Counted from the stretch's first letter, positions 35,163 through 46,800 are shown. The stretch: 64,000 bases of DNA from Cheiracanthium punctorium (GCA_038373885.1 JAWZYV010011906.1:1-64000); one strand, 5' to 3'. Notes: generated by a model not told the origin, from the letters alone. Numbers and translations: made by a program.

Positions 35163-37095
35163 TCTATATAAATAAAATTAGACTTTTGTCTGTACATTTC
35201 TTGGAATTCAAACATTTTGCGATTTCTATCCGTTTCAAGCACCCGGGAATCCGATGCGACCCTCAAAAAAAAGTTTGTCTGTCTGTCATTCTGTCATTCT
35301 GTCCGTAACGCTTTTTTTGTTTAAGCATCACGTAAAAACGACTGAAGCGAATGATATGAAATTTGGTGTCATGATAGGTGGTCACTCAACTTAAAACATA
35401 GGCGTCTAATTTTTAAAAAATCTTGATTAGATTTTCAGATTTTGCGAAAATCGTTTCAAACTGCGTAAATTTGTGTTCAAGCATCACGCAAAAACGACAG
35501 AAGCGAATGATATGAAATTGGGTGTCATGATAGGTGGTCACTCAACTTAAAACATAGGCATCAAATTTTTAAAAAATCTTGATTGGATTTTGAGATTTTG
35601 CGAAAATCCTTTCAAACTGCGTAAATTTGTGTTCAAGCATCACGTAAAAACGACTGAAGCGAATGATATGAAATTGGGTGTCGTGATAGGTGGTCACTCA
35701 ACTTAAAACATAGGCGTCCAATTTTTAAAAAATCCTGATTGGATTTTGAGATTTTGCGAAAAAACTTTCAAACTGCGTAAATTTGTGTTCAAGCTTCACG
35801 TAAAAACGACTGAAGCGAATGATATGAAATTGAGTGACATGATAGGGGGTCACTCAACTTAAAACATAGGCGTCGAATTTTTAAAAAATCTTGATTAGAT
35901 TTTGAGATTTTGCGAAAATCCTTTCAAACTGCGTAAATTTGTGTGCAAGCATCACGTAAAAACGACTAAAGCGAATGATATGAAATTGGGTGTCATGATA
36001 GGTGGTCACACAACTTAGAACATAGGCGTCGAATTTAAAAAAAAATCTTGACTAGATTTTGAGATTTTGCGAAAATCATTTCAAACTGCGTAAATTTGTG
36101 TTCAAGCATCACGTAAAAACGACTGAAGCGAATGATATGAAATTGGGTGACATGATAGGTGGTCACTCAACTTAAAACTTAGGCGTCGAACTTTAAAAAA
36201 ATCTTGATTGGATTTTGAGATTTTGCAAAAATCATTTCAAACTGCGTAAATTTGTGTTCGCACATCACGTAATAACTGCAAAGGTGAAAAAATGATATTT
36301 GGTGAAATGATAGGTGGTCACTCACCTTAAACTATAAGCATCTAATTTTAAAAAATCCATCAGATTTCGAGGTTTTGTGAAAATCGTTTAAAACTGAGTG
36401 AATCTTTGTTCCCGTATTACGTAATAACGACTAAAGCGAATGATATGAAATTGGGTCACACGATAGATGGTTGCTCAACATAAACTATAGGAGTCCAATT
36501 TTTGAAACATTTTTATTATATTTTTGAGATTTTGTGAAAATTCTCTCAAAATACGTTTATATTTCTTCAAACATCACGTAATAACGACTAATACGAATGT
36601 TACGAAATTGAGTGATATGATAGGTAGTTGCTAATCTTAATTTATAGGTGTTGAATTTTAAAAATATTTTGCTTACATTTTGAGATTTTTCGAAAATCGT
36701 TTTAAAATGCTGAAAATTTGTTCCAGCATCACGAAATAAAGACTGCAGGGAATGAAACGAATTTGGGTGACATGATAGGTTGTCACTCAACTTAAATTCT
36801 AGGCTTCAAATTTTTCAAAAATGTTGATTAAATTTTGAGATTTTGCGAAAATTATTTCAATATGCGTAAATATTCGTTCGCGCATCACATAATTACGACT
36901 AAAGCGAATGAAATGATATTACTTAGTTACTCTCTAACATGTAATATTTTAACAATACATGAAAATTATAACTTCGCTTTCTTTACTTTGGCAACCTACT
37001 ACATATATTCTGTGTACTCCTACAATGCTGACGAAAGTTCTTGCTTTTTAGAAATTTTCATTCACTAACCCGTCGAGGACGGGTACTTCAGCTAG
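35163..37095 (+). mobile_element. Non-autonomous Helitron with internal tandem repeats
   Basis: Seen: 5' end TCTATATAAATAAAATTAG preceded by A. The 3' end is a GC-rich hairpin CCCGTCGAGGACGGG (37069-37083), then TACTTCAG and the terminal CTAG (37092-37095) followed by T. There are no inverted repeats or target duplication. Known: TC...CTRR ends, a hairpin about 10 bases from the 3' end and insertion between A and T define Helitrons. No Rep/helicase coding sequence is present. Most of the 1.93 kb is an 11-copy tandem array. Confidence 0.93.
35323..37035 (+). repeat. Tandem array, 11 units of about 156 bp, inside the Helitron
   Basis: The landmark AAGCATCACGTAAAAACGAC recurs, in full or altered form, at 35323, 35479, 35635, 35791, 35947, 36104, 36260, 36412, 36569, 36724 and 36880. 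Steps are 156-157 except 152 and 155 in the later part. Each unit holds GCGAATGATATGAAATTGGG, GATAGGTGGTCACTCAACTT and TTTTGAGATTTTGCGAAAAT. The first six units are nearly identical; units 7-11, nearest the 3' end, are increasingly diverged. All frames in the array are closed often. Confidence 0.95.
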
Positions 37096-38380
37096 TAAAA
37101 ATATATACATAGATATACATATTTTTAGAATACAATAATCTTCAGTTTTGCATTAGTTGGTTTTACAATTCAACTAATATTTAATCGTCGGTTTCAGTTA
37201 ATTCAAAATGAAGTATTTATTTATTGTTCTGTAAAATTATTCACTACAGCGTATTTTTTTCTAACACTCTTCCTCTCCTTAAAGTTTATTCATTCTAATA
37301 CACTCGTGTGATTTTATTGTTTTCGTTTTAATTATTTGATAAAACGAGATCTTAAGAGTATTTATAGAAATGATTCTCTCGATTTATAATATGAACAGTT
37401 TTTTAATTGGAGAATAATTTATTTATTTTTTATACAGTAGTGCGTTTTAATATGAAAACTATTTATGTATGAGTCTGTAAGACTATCTTCCTAGTAAAGG
37501 ATATAAATATTATTTTGAAGTTATATTTTTATGATAGCTGAGCATAGACAACGAAATGATACTCAAAAACTTTCTTGTTATAAGATATTTTTACAGGATC
37601 ATTCTTTAAACATTCCAATATTGCTAACATCATCATATCAATTCTTATGTTTCTATTAAATAATTTAAGTTATAATAACGGCTCAATGATATCACTTAAT
37701 GAATACTTTGCAATTTTATTATTTGAGGCATTATTTTGGAAGTCCCTTTTGATTTAGAAAGAACCTAAGAACATGACAATCTCTACAGCCATCTAATGTA
37801 ATATGCCCTAAATTAGAAAAGTGCAAAAAATTATTAAACTAATAAACATTTATTCAAAAATAAAAGAATAAGAAAACCAAGAAAAAGAATGATTTAAAAG
37901 TGAGCTAGTTTACTGACATGCAACTAATAAAATTTCCATATAGCTTTTTTTTTCTGCTGTCTATCCGCAATTTTTGGAGAGTTTTCATTGGAATTAGAGA
38001 GTTTGCCTCAGAAAGATCATCCCCAATGTACCCAACACGTGAGTCTGTATCTCAAGTACAGATAATAAGCGTTAATTACTAACACAGCACTTAGAGATCA
38101 TGTTGTGTATGCAAATATAACCATCAAACAGATGAAAAAAATAACTAAATAGCTCACGGAGGAAAAAAATATCTAATTTAGCTGCAGAAATTCAGTTATT
38201 GGGATTTCGAAAATAGTTTCTTAAAAAGGTTCTAATTCATCATCAAAACATAGAAATTCATCTACAATGCTTTTTTAATTTCTACTAAAAGTACTTAAAA
38301 AAAAAACTGGAACAACCTTAGATTGCTTTTTGAAAGATACCCTTGCTGCGTTTTGACCTACCTCCAATCTTTCTCAAAGG

Positions 38381-38399
38381 GAGGTCTAGTCTAGACCTC
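38381..38399. repeat. Perfect 19-bp palindrome
   Basis: GAGGTCTAG-T-CTAGACCTC: two perfect 9-base arms around one central base. It could be a dimeric protein-binding site; the AGGTC half-site resembles a nuclear-receptor half-site, but the element is not a standard one. Confidence 0.9.
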
Positions 38400-38607
38400 T
38401 TATTAATGGATGTGTCCCATCCTGAGAGGAACTCCAATCGACCCTGAATCTCATCGTAAAGATCACGGCTCTAATTTAGGCATTAACGGGGAGAAAATGC
38501 TCGATTTTGAAACAACTTGTCACTGCATGATAAAATTTCTGTTTACTCAGCAAGAGTTACGCATATTCGAACAGAAGCTTTCTTACAAGATTGTTAGATG
38601 TTTCGCG

Positions 38608-38645
38608 CATGCGTTAAATATACTATGCATGATATTTAACGCATG
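38608..38645. repeat. Perfect 14-bp inverted repeat with 10-base loop
   Basis: Arms CATGCGTTAAATAT (38608-38621) and ATATTTAACGCATG (38632-38645) around ACTATGCATG. No flanking duplication or transposon tip is seen. Confidence 0.93.
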
Positions 38646-38950
38646 ATAATATATTTACAATGTACTGTTCCGGTCCGTCATACTAATCAGAAGATTAAAA
38701 ATTTACACTGGTATATCTAATTTATTCGTTGTCGTCATTCTGTAACTTAAGCGATAAAAAATTACCAAAATTGTCGATCGCCTTTTAGGAAATATGAATG
38801 GTACAACCGAATATGTTTTCTAATTTTCAAATCGATTTTTTATATTACTCTGTATCGTTTGATTTCAAATAGAATAACTGTAAAAATATATTAGGCAAGT
38901 TGGAGTGTTTAGGCTGATAATTTTATTTTTTACCAACTATGCGAAAAATT

Positions 38951-39002
38951 CCAGAGCTGGGAATCGAACCCAGGACTGCCGCTAACGTGCGGGTGCTCTA
39001 CC
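38951..39002 (-). repeat. tRNA-like 3' part in the left arm (minus strand)
   Basis: On the minus strand: GTAGAGCACCCGCACGTTAG, then CGGCAGT, a perfect T stem and loop CTGGGTTCGATTCCCAG, and acceptor end CTCTGG. The 5' acceptor strand and most of the D arm are absent, because the arm ends there. The T arm here is better preserved than in the right-hand copy. Confidence 0.75.
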
Positions 39003-39123
39003 CGCACGTTCAAATGTCGGTGAAACAAACGTCAAAATTGTTTCATATATTCCATCTGTGGTTTGCAGAGGAAGATGATAAATGCCAACGATTCTAATGC
39101 GAGAAATTTCATCTGGAAATCGT

Positions 39124-39193
39124 CCCAGAGTAGCTCAGTGGTAGAGCACCCGCACGTTATGCGGCAGCCCTTGGTTCGATTCCTAGCTCTGGA
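39124..39193 (+). tRNA. tRNA-like sequence, apparent anticodon GTT, probably not functional
   Basis: 70 bases fold as a cloverleaf: acceptor CCCAGAG/CTCTGGA (six of seven pairs), D arm GCTCAGTGGTAGAGC, anticodon stem CCGC/GCGG with loop ACGTTAT, T arm CTTGGTTCGATTCCTAG with one mismatch. A and B boxes are present. The loop gives anticodon GTT (asparagine), but position 33 is C rather than the universal U, and the left-arm copy has a 6-base loop. These features and its place inside an inverted-repeat element argue against a working tRNA. A T-run follows at 39195-39199. Confidence 0.6.
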
Positions 39194-39252
39194 ATTTTTC
39201 GCATAGTTGGTAAAAAGTAAAATTATCACCCTAAACACTCCAACTTGCCTAA

Positions 39253-40731
39253 TAACTTGAAAAGTTGATAGGATCACTTTCTAAAATATGTAAAAACATA
39301 TTTTGAAGTTACAGGCTTCGGCATATTTTTAAAAAATGACTAAATATTCATCGGCGGGTGAAATTCAGTGCGTTTATTCCTAATCTATTTTATTTAGTCT
39401 CAAAGTTAATGCACTCTGTTTAAATAAAGAGGCCGTGGTAGCGGTGAAATCTGAAGTTCAATTCGTAGTCTTATGCTTGAACGGGAGCCAGCTTCCCTAG
39501 AAAAGACATCATTCAAAAAACATTACGCTTAGTCCTAAATAATCGGAATTAAACAAGTAATATGAGTATAATAGTTTGTTTTTTCATGGCTTTTAAAATA
39601 CTTCAGCATTCAAGGTAATAAAAATACTCCGACAAAATACTAATTTTTCTATATTTTATTTATAAAAAAATATTTTAAAACTTGTATTGGCAGTAAGCAA
39701 TTTTAATCTCTCATATTCACGACCATACCAATTTCAGCAGTTGCTTTGAAAATTTAAAGTAAGATTAATGCGAAAGGGATTCCAAAATGTTAAATCTAAA
39801 ACGCAAACAATTAATGGGAGGGAGGAATCAGCAATCGTCTTTTAATTCAAAGTATAATTTTTGAACATTTCTGTGAAATGCTAGCGAAATTCGTCAGACC
39901 CTGCATAAAGGAACTTACTAATGTATATAATCATCGTTAAAATCTTTATAAAGTAAGAGTTTTTTTAAATGTAAAGTCGATGTCGGATTATGGATATTTA
40001 TACACATAATCTACTGTCTAGCCATAAAGGGGGCATGTCGGTGCAATTCAAAGACCTGGGCCCTACCACGATGCTATCGGAAAGCGTTCCTTAACGGCTA
40101 AATCAACCTTTCCCACTCATGACGTCACATTCCGAAACAGCTTCTACGTGTAACTACCATGAAATTGCTTTAATCTTTCCGATGTTGGAATCACTATCGG
40201 AAATACCACAGTTATTACCCTACAGAATAAATACAGGCGGGAAGCTCCTTCTAATAGGGTGGAATACAAGATGGACGGTCCCTGGACTCTTATCCTGAAC
40301 TAGGTGAAGGTGAATTTCCTACATTTCAGCTACAAAACAAGATACAAACTGTATGATAATGTCACCCTAAAACGCATTTTTTGTTAAAACTAGATGCTTA
40401 GAATTTATCAAAGTGCACTTGTATTTTCATCTTATAACAGCTTCCAGCAACTCAACACTTAAATATGATAAACACATTTACCCATTAAAATTTTAAAAAA
40501 AAATCTAAAAGAACACACGTAAAAAAAGCGATCACGAAACAATGATTCCAACTACACAAAACGATGTTCTTTTACCTGTTTTATTTTACAAAGCTTTTGT
40601 TTGATTTTACCTTTAAACACCAGTTGTTGATTGTTCTTATTGAATTTACTTAATCTTTCATCATCCATGGCAAATCATGAAGGAAATGTGCAGCTGAGCT
40701 CGCTATGTAACCGTTTATGACTTGGTCGTAC

Positions 40732-40736
<5 letters not shown>
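39253..40736. other. Gene-less DNA; moderately GC-rich part at 40020-40320
   Basis: 39425-39480 resembles a degraded tRNA-like segment (a GTGGTAGCGG stretch, then GAAGTTCAATTCG). 40020-40320 has balanced composition and one consensus CRE TGACGTCA (40120-40127), but no coding frame over 60 codons and no element ends. Its nature is unknown. Confidence 0.4.

Positions 40737-40765
<29 letters not shown>
40737..40765. repeat. Poly-A tract of 29 bases
   Basis: Uninterrupted A run after CGTACCTTTT. It could be the tail of a retroposed sequence ending at 40736, but I do not recognise one upstream. Confidence 0.9.
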
Positions 40766-40767
<2 letters not shown>

Positions 40768-42359
40768 ACAGTGAAATGTTCATGTTAAGCATATTATTTC
40801 TAACGGTATTGTTTTAAGCTTAGAACCATTTTTCCCCTGGGCAAAGTGAACGGCGAGCCCTTTGGTTATACTTATGATGTTACTTATTTTATTATTTTTT
40901 TTTTTAAATGTGTTCTGAATTATTTTAGTCATTCTCTGGCAGTGAGGAGGGGGCATCAAATAGTTATTGAAAGCAATGGCTGCTTACTTAAGTAACTCGT
41001 ATAATTCCATTTTAAAGCTCGAATAAAGGAAAATCATATTAATTCCGTAAAAATTCTACAGCTCTTAATCTCACACGGCAAAGTTGTTTAAATGAAAACA
41101 TTAAATAACTTTCCTTTCCAAGGGAGCAACCGATAAAATTGCACCAAGAATACTATACCTAGTGAACAAAATGTTTTTGTAACCTACGTTCTCAACAGTT
41201 TTCAGCTTGAAGCCAATGATGGTTTTAAAAAAATTCCAACCCTCATCTTGTCAAAATATCTATTTACTGTTCTACTCGAGACCGTATCCGGAATTGATCT
41301 TATGCTTCTCTTTTTCTTCCTTTCGTATTTTTTTTTTTCTTTTTCTTTACATTCCGCAGTCTCTCTCGACGAACTAATCTTCTCTTGTTCTTAATTTTGA
41401 AGGTAAAATCAGAATTTATTAAAACGGAAAATCTTTGATTTTGCGTGGGCCCGGAATGACCGTGGAACACTAGTGTTGACAGAATGTGGTGCCTGAAAAG
41501 AATGATAGACAAGGTTGTTTCTATGTTTTAGTTAGTTTGCTTTTTTTGTACATAAAGCGAATGAAAATGGAAGGTAAAGGTTTGAATTATAGTTAATTGT
41601 TGAATTCGAGTGTGAAAACACTCGCACTGGATCTGACAATACCAAAACCTAAATTCAAATAGTTGACGAATACTTTGCAAATTGGTTTTCAATGTCATGA
41701 AATTTTTAATTTTTTTTTAATCATGAGAAATTGCCATGTTCAATTACCCGTGGCCTAAATATTTTAGCAGCGGTTTTTCTTCTGCACTTGTAAATAAAAA
41801 TAAATTGGCAGACTAAAAACAATATCATTCAGATCTTAATTTAAAGCTCCAGATGAGAGGGGGGGGGGTACCTAATTTTTAATCTCTTTATTTTCAGTTG
41901 TCTAATGAGTATAGACCAATTCCATACTAAAATGCTTATTTATTTTAGCGCAGTTCCCAAGAATCGTTTGAGGTAGTTGTCATCAAAGGTAGGTTGTAGT
42001 CTCAAGTTGGTAGTTGTCTGAAAACAAAGTAGTAACATTCAATTGCGAAATATCAGATTCAATATTTTTGTTTTTTGAATATCGTACATAAACAATAGCT
42101 ATTTTACAAGGCGGTCAGCTATCCACTCATATCGCTTTGTCAAAATTATTAAAAATTTGGAATTCTCTGAAATTTTTCATCGAAGTATCTGATTATTAAG
42201 CTTTATTATGATACCAGTTATGGATGCTACAGAATTTTAACTACATTTTTTAAAAATTAGTGTAAATTATGTACGAATATAAATTCAGAATTGATCCAGC
42301 TCACTGTTTAACACAGAATACTACGCAAAAATTAGATATTAGTTTGTTTTTTTCTAATG
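40766..42359. other. AT-rich DNA without genes
   Basis: Includes a T-rich tract at 41310-41345 and a poly-G tract at 41862-41869. The 70-codon minus frame at 41300-41512 derives from the T-rich tract. Confidence 0.55.
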
Positions 42360-42690
42360 TCCGGGTCAGCGGTCTATTGGAGGCTTGGCCGCTAAGAGAG
42401 CCGCAGATGTCGGTCATTTCATTATGGGGGCGTCTATTGGGCAGACCAACTTCGCCCCCTAAGACTGGTCTTCTAATTTTGAGCCAATTCGAAATGAGAG
42501 ACCTAGCACCTGTAATCGACACTCCGAGAGGTATCGTTTGTACATGGAAGATATTGGAACCACGAACAGATTTTACGTGTGCCAGTTCCCATTAGCGTAC
42601 ACGGTTCCACAACAGCCCATCCGAGAGAGGTTTTCACCCTCCCAAGAACAGGCTAAGGCTGTGCTTCTTCACTTTCCGACAGATTAGATA
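42360..42690. repeat. GC-richer island of unknown nature, possibly a repeat
   Basis: A sharp rise in GC against AT-rich flanks, with GGTCAGCGGTC, GGCCGCTAAGAGAGCCGC and CATCCGAGAGAGG. Open frames exist on both strands (42269-42595 plus, 42301-42522 minus) without recognisable domains. The composition and abrupt borders suggest an interspersed repeat such as a SINE body, but no tRNA boxes, poly-A or target duplication are clear. A single conserved exon cannot be excluded. Confidence 0.35.
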
Positions 42691-43568
42691 TTAGATAAAT
42701 AACCGTATTCCCTGTTTCAGCATGGAAATGGGGAGTTATATTTTTAATTATATGAAGAAATATAAATATTTGAATTTTGAGTTATTATTTATCTATATTT
42801 ATCTCAAATTATATCTGAGTGTGTGCATTTAACTTATTTTCGAAACTTATAAAGCTTAGTCGGAATTCAGAAATGTGCAAGAAACTTACACTAAAATGAT
42901 ACTTGGATCCACTTAAAAACCATTATAGTAAAGATTTTCTAAAATATAGACATTTAAGTTAGTTTTTTATGAATATCTGAATGAAAGCATATTAATTCAT
43001 TAAATATTAAGCATTAGCTTATTCTAGTGTAGAACTCCAGAAAGTACAGGCATTGTCATACAAAATCTTAATTTTTAAAAAAATTGATTCTTTTATTCAC
43101 AGCTTTGATTTGGAGATTTCTTATGTATATCATCGCAATCACTAACACAAATCAACAGAAAACTTGTGTATATCATAGAAGGGACATTCTCTAAAATAAA
43201 CCTAATAGCTTTTCTGAATAAAATTTAATCTTACACTTTTTCTTTTTAGCTTTAAAATATTAAAAAGTTCCAAATGTAAAAGTAATCTCCTAAATTTTAT
43301 TTTAAAATGACGTATTTTACCTGAATCTTAATAATTTTTCTTTCTATATAAAGTGTTTAAAAGTATCCTGTCAAATAAACATCTGCTTTTCCGAAAAACT
43401 TGTCTTAGCTCGATAGAAAATGTTTCATTAAGGTTGGGCAACAACGTCTGTGTTTTCTTTCTAGTATTTATAATGAAATACCCCTTTTTATGAGCTTTTC
43501 AGTTTTCCTTTTTTATTTAATTTATTCTAATAAATGTACATAATATACGACATTAAAATTAAAAGCAA

Positions 43569-43606
<38 letters not shown>

Positions 43607-44803
43607 GAAGCTGGAAAGATTTACAAAGCAAATCAATCGAGCTTTCACTGATTTTGAAATACTGAAGGACATATCTTTTATGTTCATCCGCATAAATCAT
43701 TATTATCTGGTACAAAGGGCTGAAAAATTCATCTTTGTACGTTTAAAATAACTTACTTCTGTGCCTGCTTAATACGAACTTCGAAGCAAATTTTGACCCT
43801 AATCATTTCAAGATGAAAATTATTTGACAGCTTAATATTATTTCCTGGTTGAAAACATCTTAACTTACCATATCTTTTTTAAAAAGAATCAAACAGTAAT
43901 TCTGTAAATTGTTAAGCCCATACATATCTTACGTGCTTTGTTTTTTACGATGCATCTTTTGATGCAAACGTGTTAAGTCATAATAAAACGGCTTAACATC
44001 GTTAGACTGGCAGTTTTCGAGATGAAATTTATCATTCATATTCGCGTAATTTTCTTTTTGTTTATAGCAAAATTTTCAGCACTGGTTCAGGCGCTAAAAA
44101 TACTTTAATGTTAAAAGTACCTGGCACCTAAGCCGAAAAATGAAAAGTAGAGTTATAAATCTTAAAATTCAAAATTCATTTATTTGAGATTTAAAAAAAA
44201 AAAGGTCTACATATCGCTCCAAAAGTATTGAATTGTGAACAACGACACATTTTGCCAAAAGTTTAACTTGCACACAGCCATAGTTGAACGTTCGAAAATA
44301 ATTTCATATACAATCTCAAAGCGGCTATTTGGAAAAAACTCCACACAAACCCGACCATCTAAATTTACTTAACCTTTTACAGTTTCTTTTGCCAAATCAA
44401 TTTTCTCTGTAGAGTTCGTTAAAAGTTCTTACGTAACATTTCCATTTCTCTTCACACTCCCCATGGAGTAACCTGTACTAGTGGGGGCACCTGAGTTTTA
44501 TTTCCGTATATGTTTATACTAAAAGGACCACTATAGTGGTGTTACTTTTTTTCTATATACACAAAGCATGCTTTTGAGAGGCGAGGAAGTTTTGCTAACC
44601 TATTAGGTAGAACTCCATGGTCCAACGTTAAGGTCAATCCAAAGAGATTTACTTCCTCATGGGAACCTCTTTGATTGTACATTCAACGACGGTTTTCTTT
44701 ACTCGGTAAAGAATGAGCTGGAATCAAATTCTTGCCTTCATTATTTTTGGCATCCATGAAATTTCGTAAACCTTTAGACAACATCTCTGTCTTGTTATTA
44801 TTA
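42691..44803. other. AT-rich DNA with one microsatellite
   Basis: (AT)n at 43571-43603. ACTATAGTGG/CCACTATAGT forms a short palindrome at about 44529-44541. No genes or element ends. Confidence 0.6.
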
Positions 44804-44972
44804 CAGTCAAACCTGCTTAATGGAATAGCTAGTTTGCCACTACAATTTATTTTAATAAGCGGGATATTCCATTGTCAGGGATAACATTGACTAACTTTTA
44901 CGGTTTGGTACATTGAAAATTTATTACACTTATATATATTACTTTAACCGATACTTTAAGTGGGTTCGACTG
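44804..44972. mobile_element. Pogo-like miniature element, copy 2
   Basis: Left end CAGTCAAACCTGCTTAATGG and right end, reverse-complemented, CAGTCGAACCCACTTAAAG, with TA on both sides (44802-44803 and 44973-44974). Interior landmarks (AATAGCTA then TTTGCCA; AATAAGCGGGATATTCC; TTGACTAA; GGTACATTGAAAATTTATTA) match those of 29587-29760 in inverted order, which confirms one family in two orientations. Confidence 0.87.
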
Positions 44973-44974
44973 TA

Positions 44975-45280
44975 TTAGTATTATTATTATAACCACGGGA
45001 GAAATGGACTTCTGTGTATATCTATCAAACACACAAGCGTGCATATACATGAACTTGGTTTATAAAATGATAAAGTGTTTTTTAAATTGATTCAATTAGC
45101 TCCATATTTTATTTTAAAATTATTCATACTACTTAAAACCAGCTCCCGTCAGGAATGCAATACGTGACATGCTGATCATAACAAGCTAGGATCGTACACA
45201 CACGCCATAAGGAGTTGATACCTCTCATATAGTAATATCAAGAAGTAACGTAGACACCTGAATACATAAGCATGTTATAA
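44975..45280. other. AT-rich DNA without genes
   Basis: No structure seen apart from a short ATT triplet run at 44975-44990. Confidence 0.55.
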
Positions 45281-45403
45281 ATACTTCCACATGCAATCAG
45301 ATATGCATGTACATATACTTTCACATGCATGTATATATACTTCCACATGCATCAGATATGCATGTTATTATACTTCCACATGCAAGCACATATGCACATG
45401 TAT
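45281..45403 (+). repeat. Minisatellite, four units of about 22-34 bp
   Basis: ATACTTCCACATGCA (once with TTTCAC) starts units at 45281, 45315, 45337 and 45370. Three units continue with a CAGATATGCATGT-like part; the second is a shortened unit. Confidence 0.85.
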
Positions 45404-46199
45404 AGACAATACATTCTTATGTGATGGTATTATGAATTCTAGGAAGATCTACCTGAGTGAAAAATAGTGAGGGGAAAAATTTAAGTATACATATTCTTCA
45501 AAATATATCCTTTGAATTTCGGAAAATATATCTTAAAGAATGTGTCAAACTTTTTATTTCGAAAATGCATTAAAATTAGCCTTTTAAAGATACTATTATT
45601 TTATATATTTATATTTTGGGAGTAAATTTCTATAAAATATGATTAGAGCAAGAATTGTCAGCCGTCACTGCATTTAAGGGACAGTTAAATTGTAATAAGA
45701 AAAGAACATGATTATACATATTTCTATGACTATTTTAAAGAATTTTCAATCACTTAAAAACTCTATAATGTATTATCAAACATAAAGTGTCGTTTTCAGT
45801 AAATCTACATAGTATATATTACATAGTTCTCCAAATGAATATTTAAATTATGTTTCGAAGATTTTTAAGAAGTTTCATCTTTTACATCAAATTGAATGTC
45901 GAAAAATCTAATGGAGTAGAGAAGTAGTGACTACAATGCACTGAATCACATTGATAGTTATAATTTCACGTGTAATTATTCCTTGAGAGTAACATATATA
46001 TTGTTTATAAATTTCATATGCATAAATATTACATGAGAAAGAAATCTTCCGTAATATTTTTGAGATGAAACACATTCTTTAATGCAAAGTTATGATTATT
46101 TTACATAAATTTTTCTGCAAAAATTTTCCAGAAATGTTATAAAATGCTTAATCATAACCTACAATAACTATCATCATTAAACATAATCACAGTTACTCC
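45404..46199. other. AT-rich DNA without genes
   Basis: Plain AT-rich sequence, no frames above 60 codons. Confidence 0.55.
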
Positions 46200-46800
46200 G
46201 TATCTAATTTCTTTCTGAGCACCGACTTATGATCGAAATGATGCTTCAAAATACTGACAATAATTCATCTGACATTTGGCTTGTCCTTCATTAATGCTAA
46301 ACCTCACGTCCTTTATTTGGTTTTTCATAGCACTGTATGCCGATAGACTGACGTTATTCACGTTCAGAAATGTTTCTTTTTGCTTTTATTCCCATCTCCT
46401 TTAGCATTTACAATTGACCTGCTTAAGTTTCTCAAAAAGTAGCGACTGGTGAATTGCCGCTGTAAATATTAAGTAGTAATCGGAACAAGTTTGCGCTCGG
46501 TGCAAAAGTGCTTTATCAAAAACAAATTTTGACATATGGCAAGATCTTTTCGGTGCAAAATCAGAGCAAATAAGCGTGAGGATCTTACCTATAATCAGGC
46601 AATGATAATTTTGGCGTGATAAAAGAAGCCTTTGTTGGTAAGCATCTAGAAAAACAAGGAAAAGCGTGTTACTTTGTTGACAATGACGGTATGCGGATAA
46701 TCTAACCCCGTTAAGAATTAATTGCGCTTAGGTAATTTGATTGATTTCGTTGACCTTTGACTCCAGCATTATTTACTGAAAAGAAAAATACATATTATGT
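46200..46800. promoter_or_regulatory. Candidate cis-regulatory block
   Basis: Composition is more balanced than the surrounding DNA and there are no transposon ends or coding frames. It contains TGACCTTTGACTC (46751-46763), very close to the direct-repeat-1 site bound by HNF4/COUP-type nuclear receptors. It also holds TTCATTAATGCTAA (46289), several GATA-type cores (GATAATTTT at 46604, GGATAATCTAA at 46695) and AGAATTAATTGCG (46716). The role is inferred from motif content; conservation with a related genome would be the real test. Confidence 0.3.

Larger units (their letters stand above)
37096..38890. other. AT-rich DNA with two sharp palindromes
   Basis: Mostly plain AT-rich sequence. It contains the 19-bp palindrome at 38381-38399 and the hairpin at 38608-38645, listed separately. 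The 78-codon frame at 38410-38646 lies between them and has no recognisable domain. Confidence 0.55.
38891..39252. mobile_element. Inverted-repeat element with a tRNA-like sequence in each arm
   Basis: Left arm 38891-39002 and right arm 39140-39252 are inverted copies with only a handful of differences over about 112 bp. Both tips read TTAGGCAAGTTGGAGTGTTT from outside, and TA lies outside each (38889-38890 and 39253-39254). The inner part of each arm is tRNA-like sequence. The right arm side holds the whole 70-base tRNA-like unit; the left arm stops inside the D arm. The ~137-bp centre is unique. TA flanks fit a Tc1-mariner-type miniature that took up a tRNA; two head-to-head SINE copies are the alternative. 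Confidence 0.8.

Noticed and set aside
35323..37035. CRISPR-like array
   Set aside because: Unit of ~156 bp is repeated throughout with no unique spacers, and it sits inside Helitron ends in a eukaryotic context.
39124..39193. Functional tRNA-Asn gene
   Set aside because: C at position 33, acceptor and T-stem mismatches, and position within an inverted-repeat element.
40681..40765. Retroposed gene ending in poly-A
   Set aside because: No upstream sequence with coding or SINE features and no flanking duplication.
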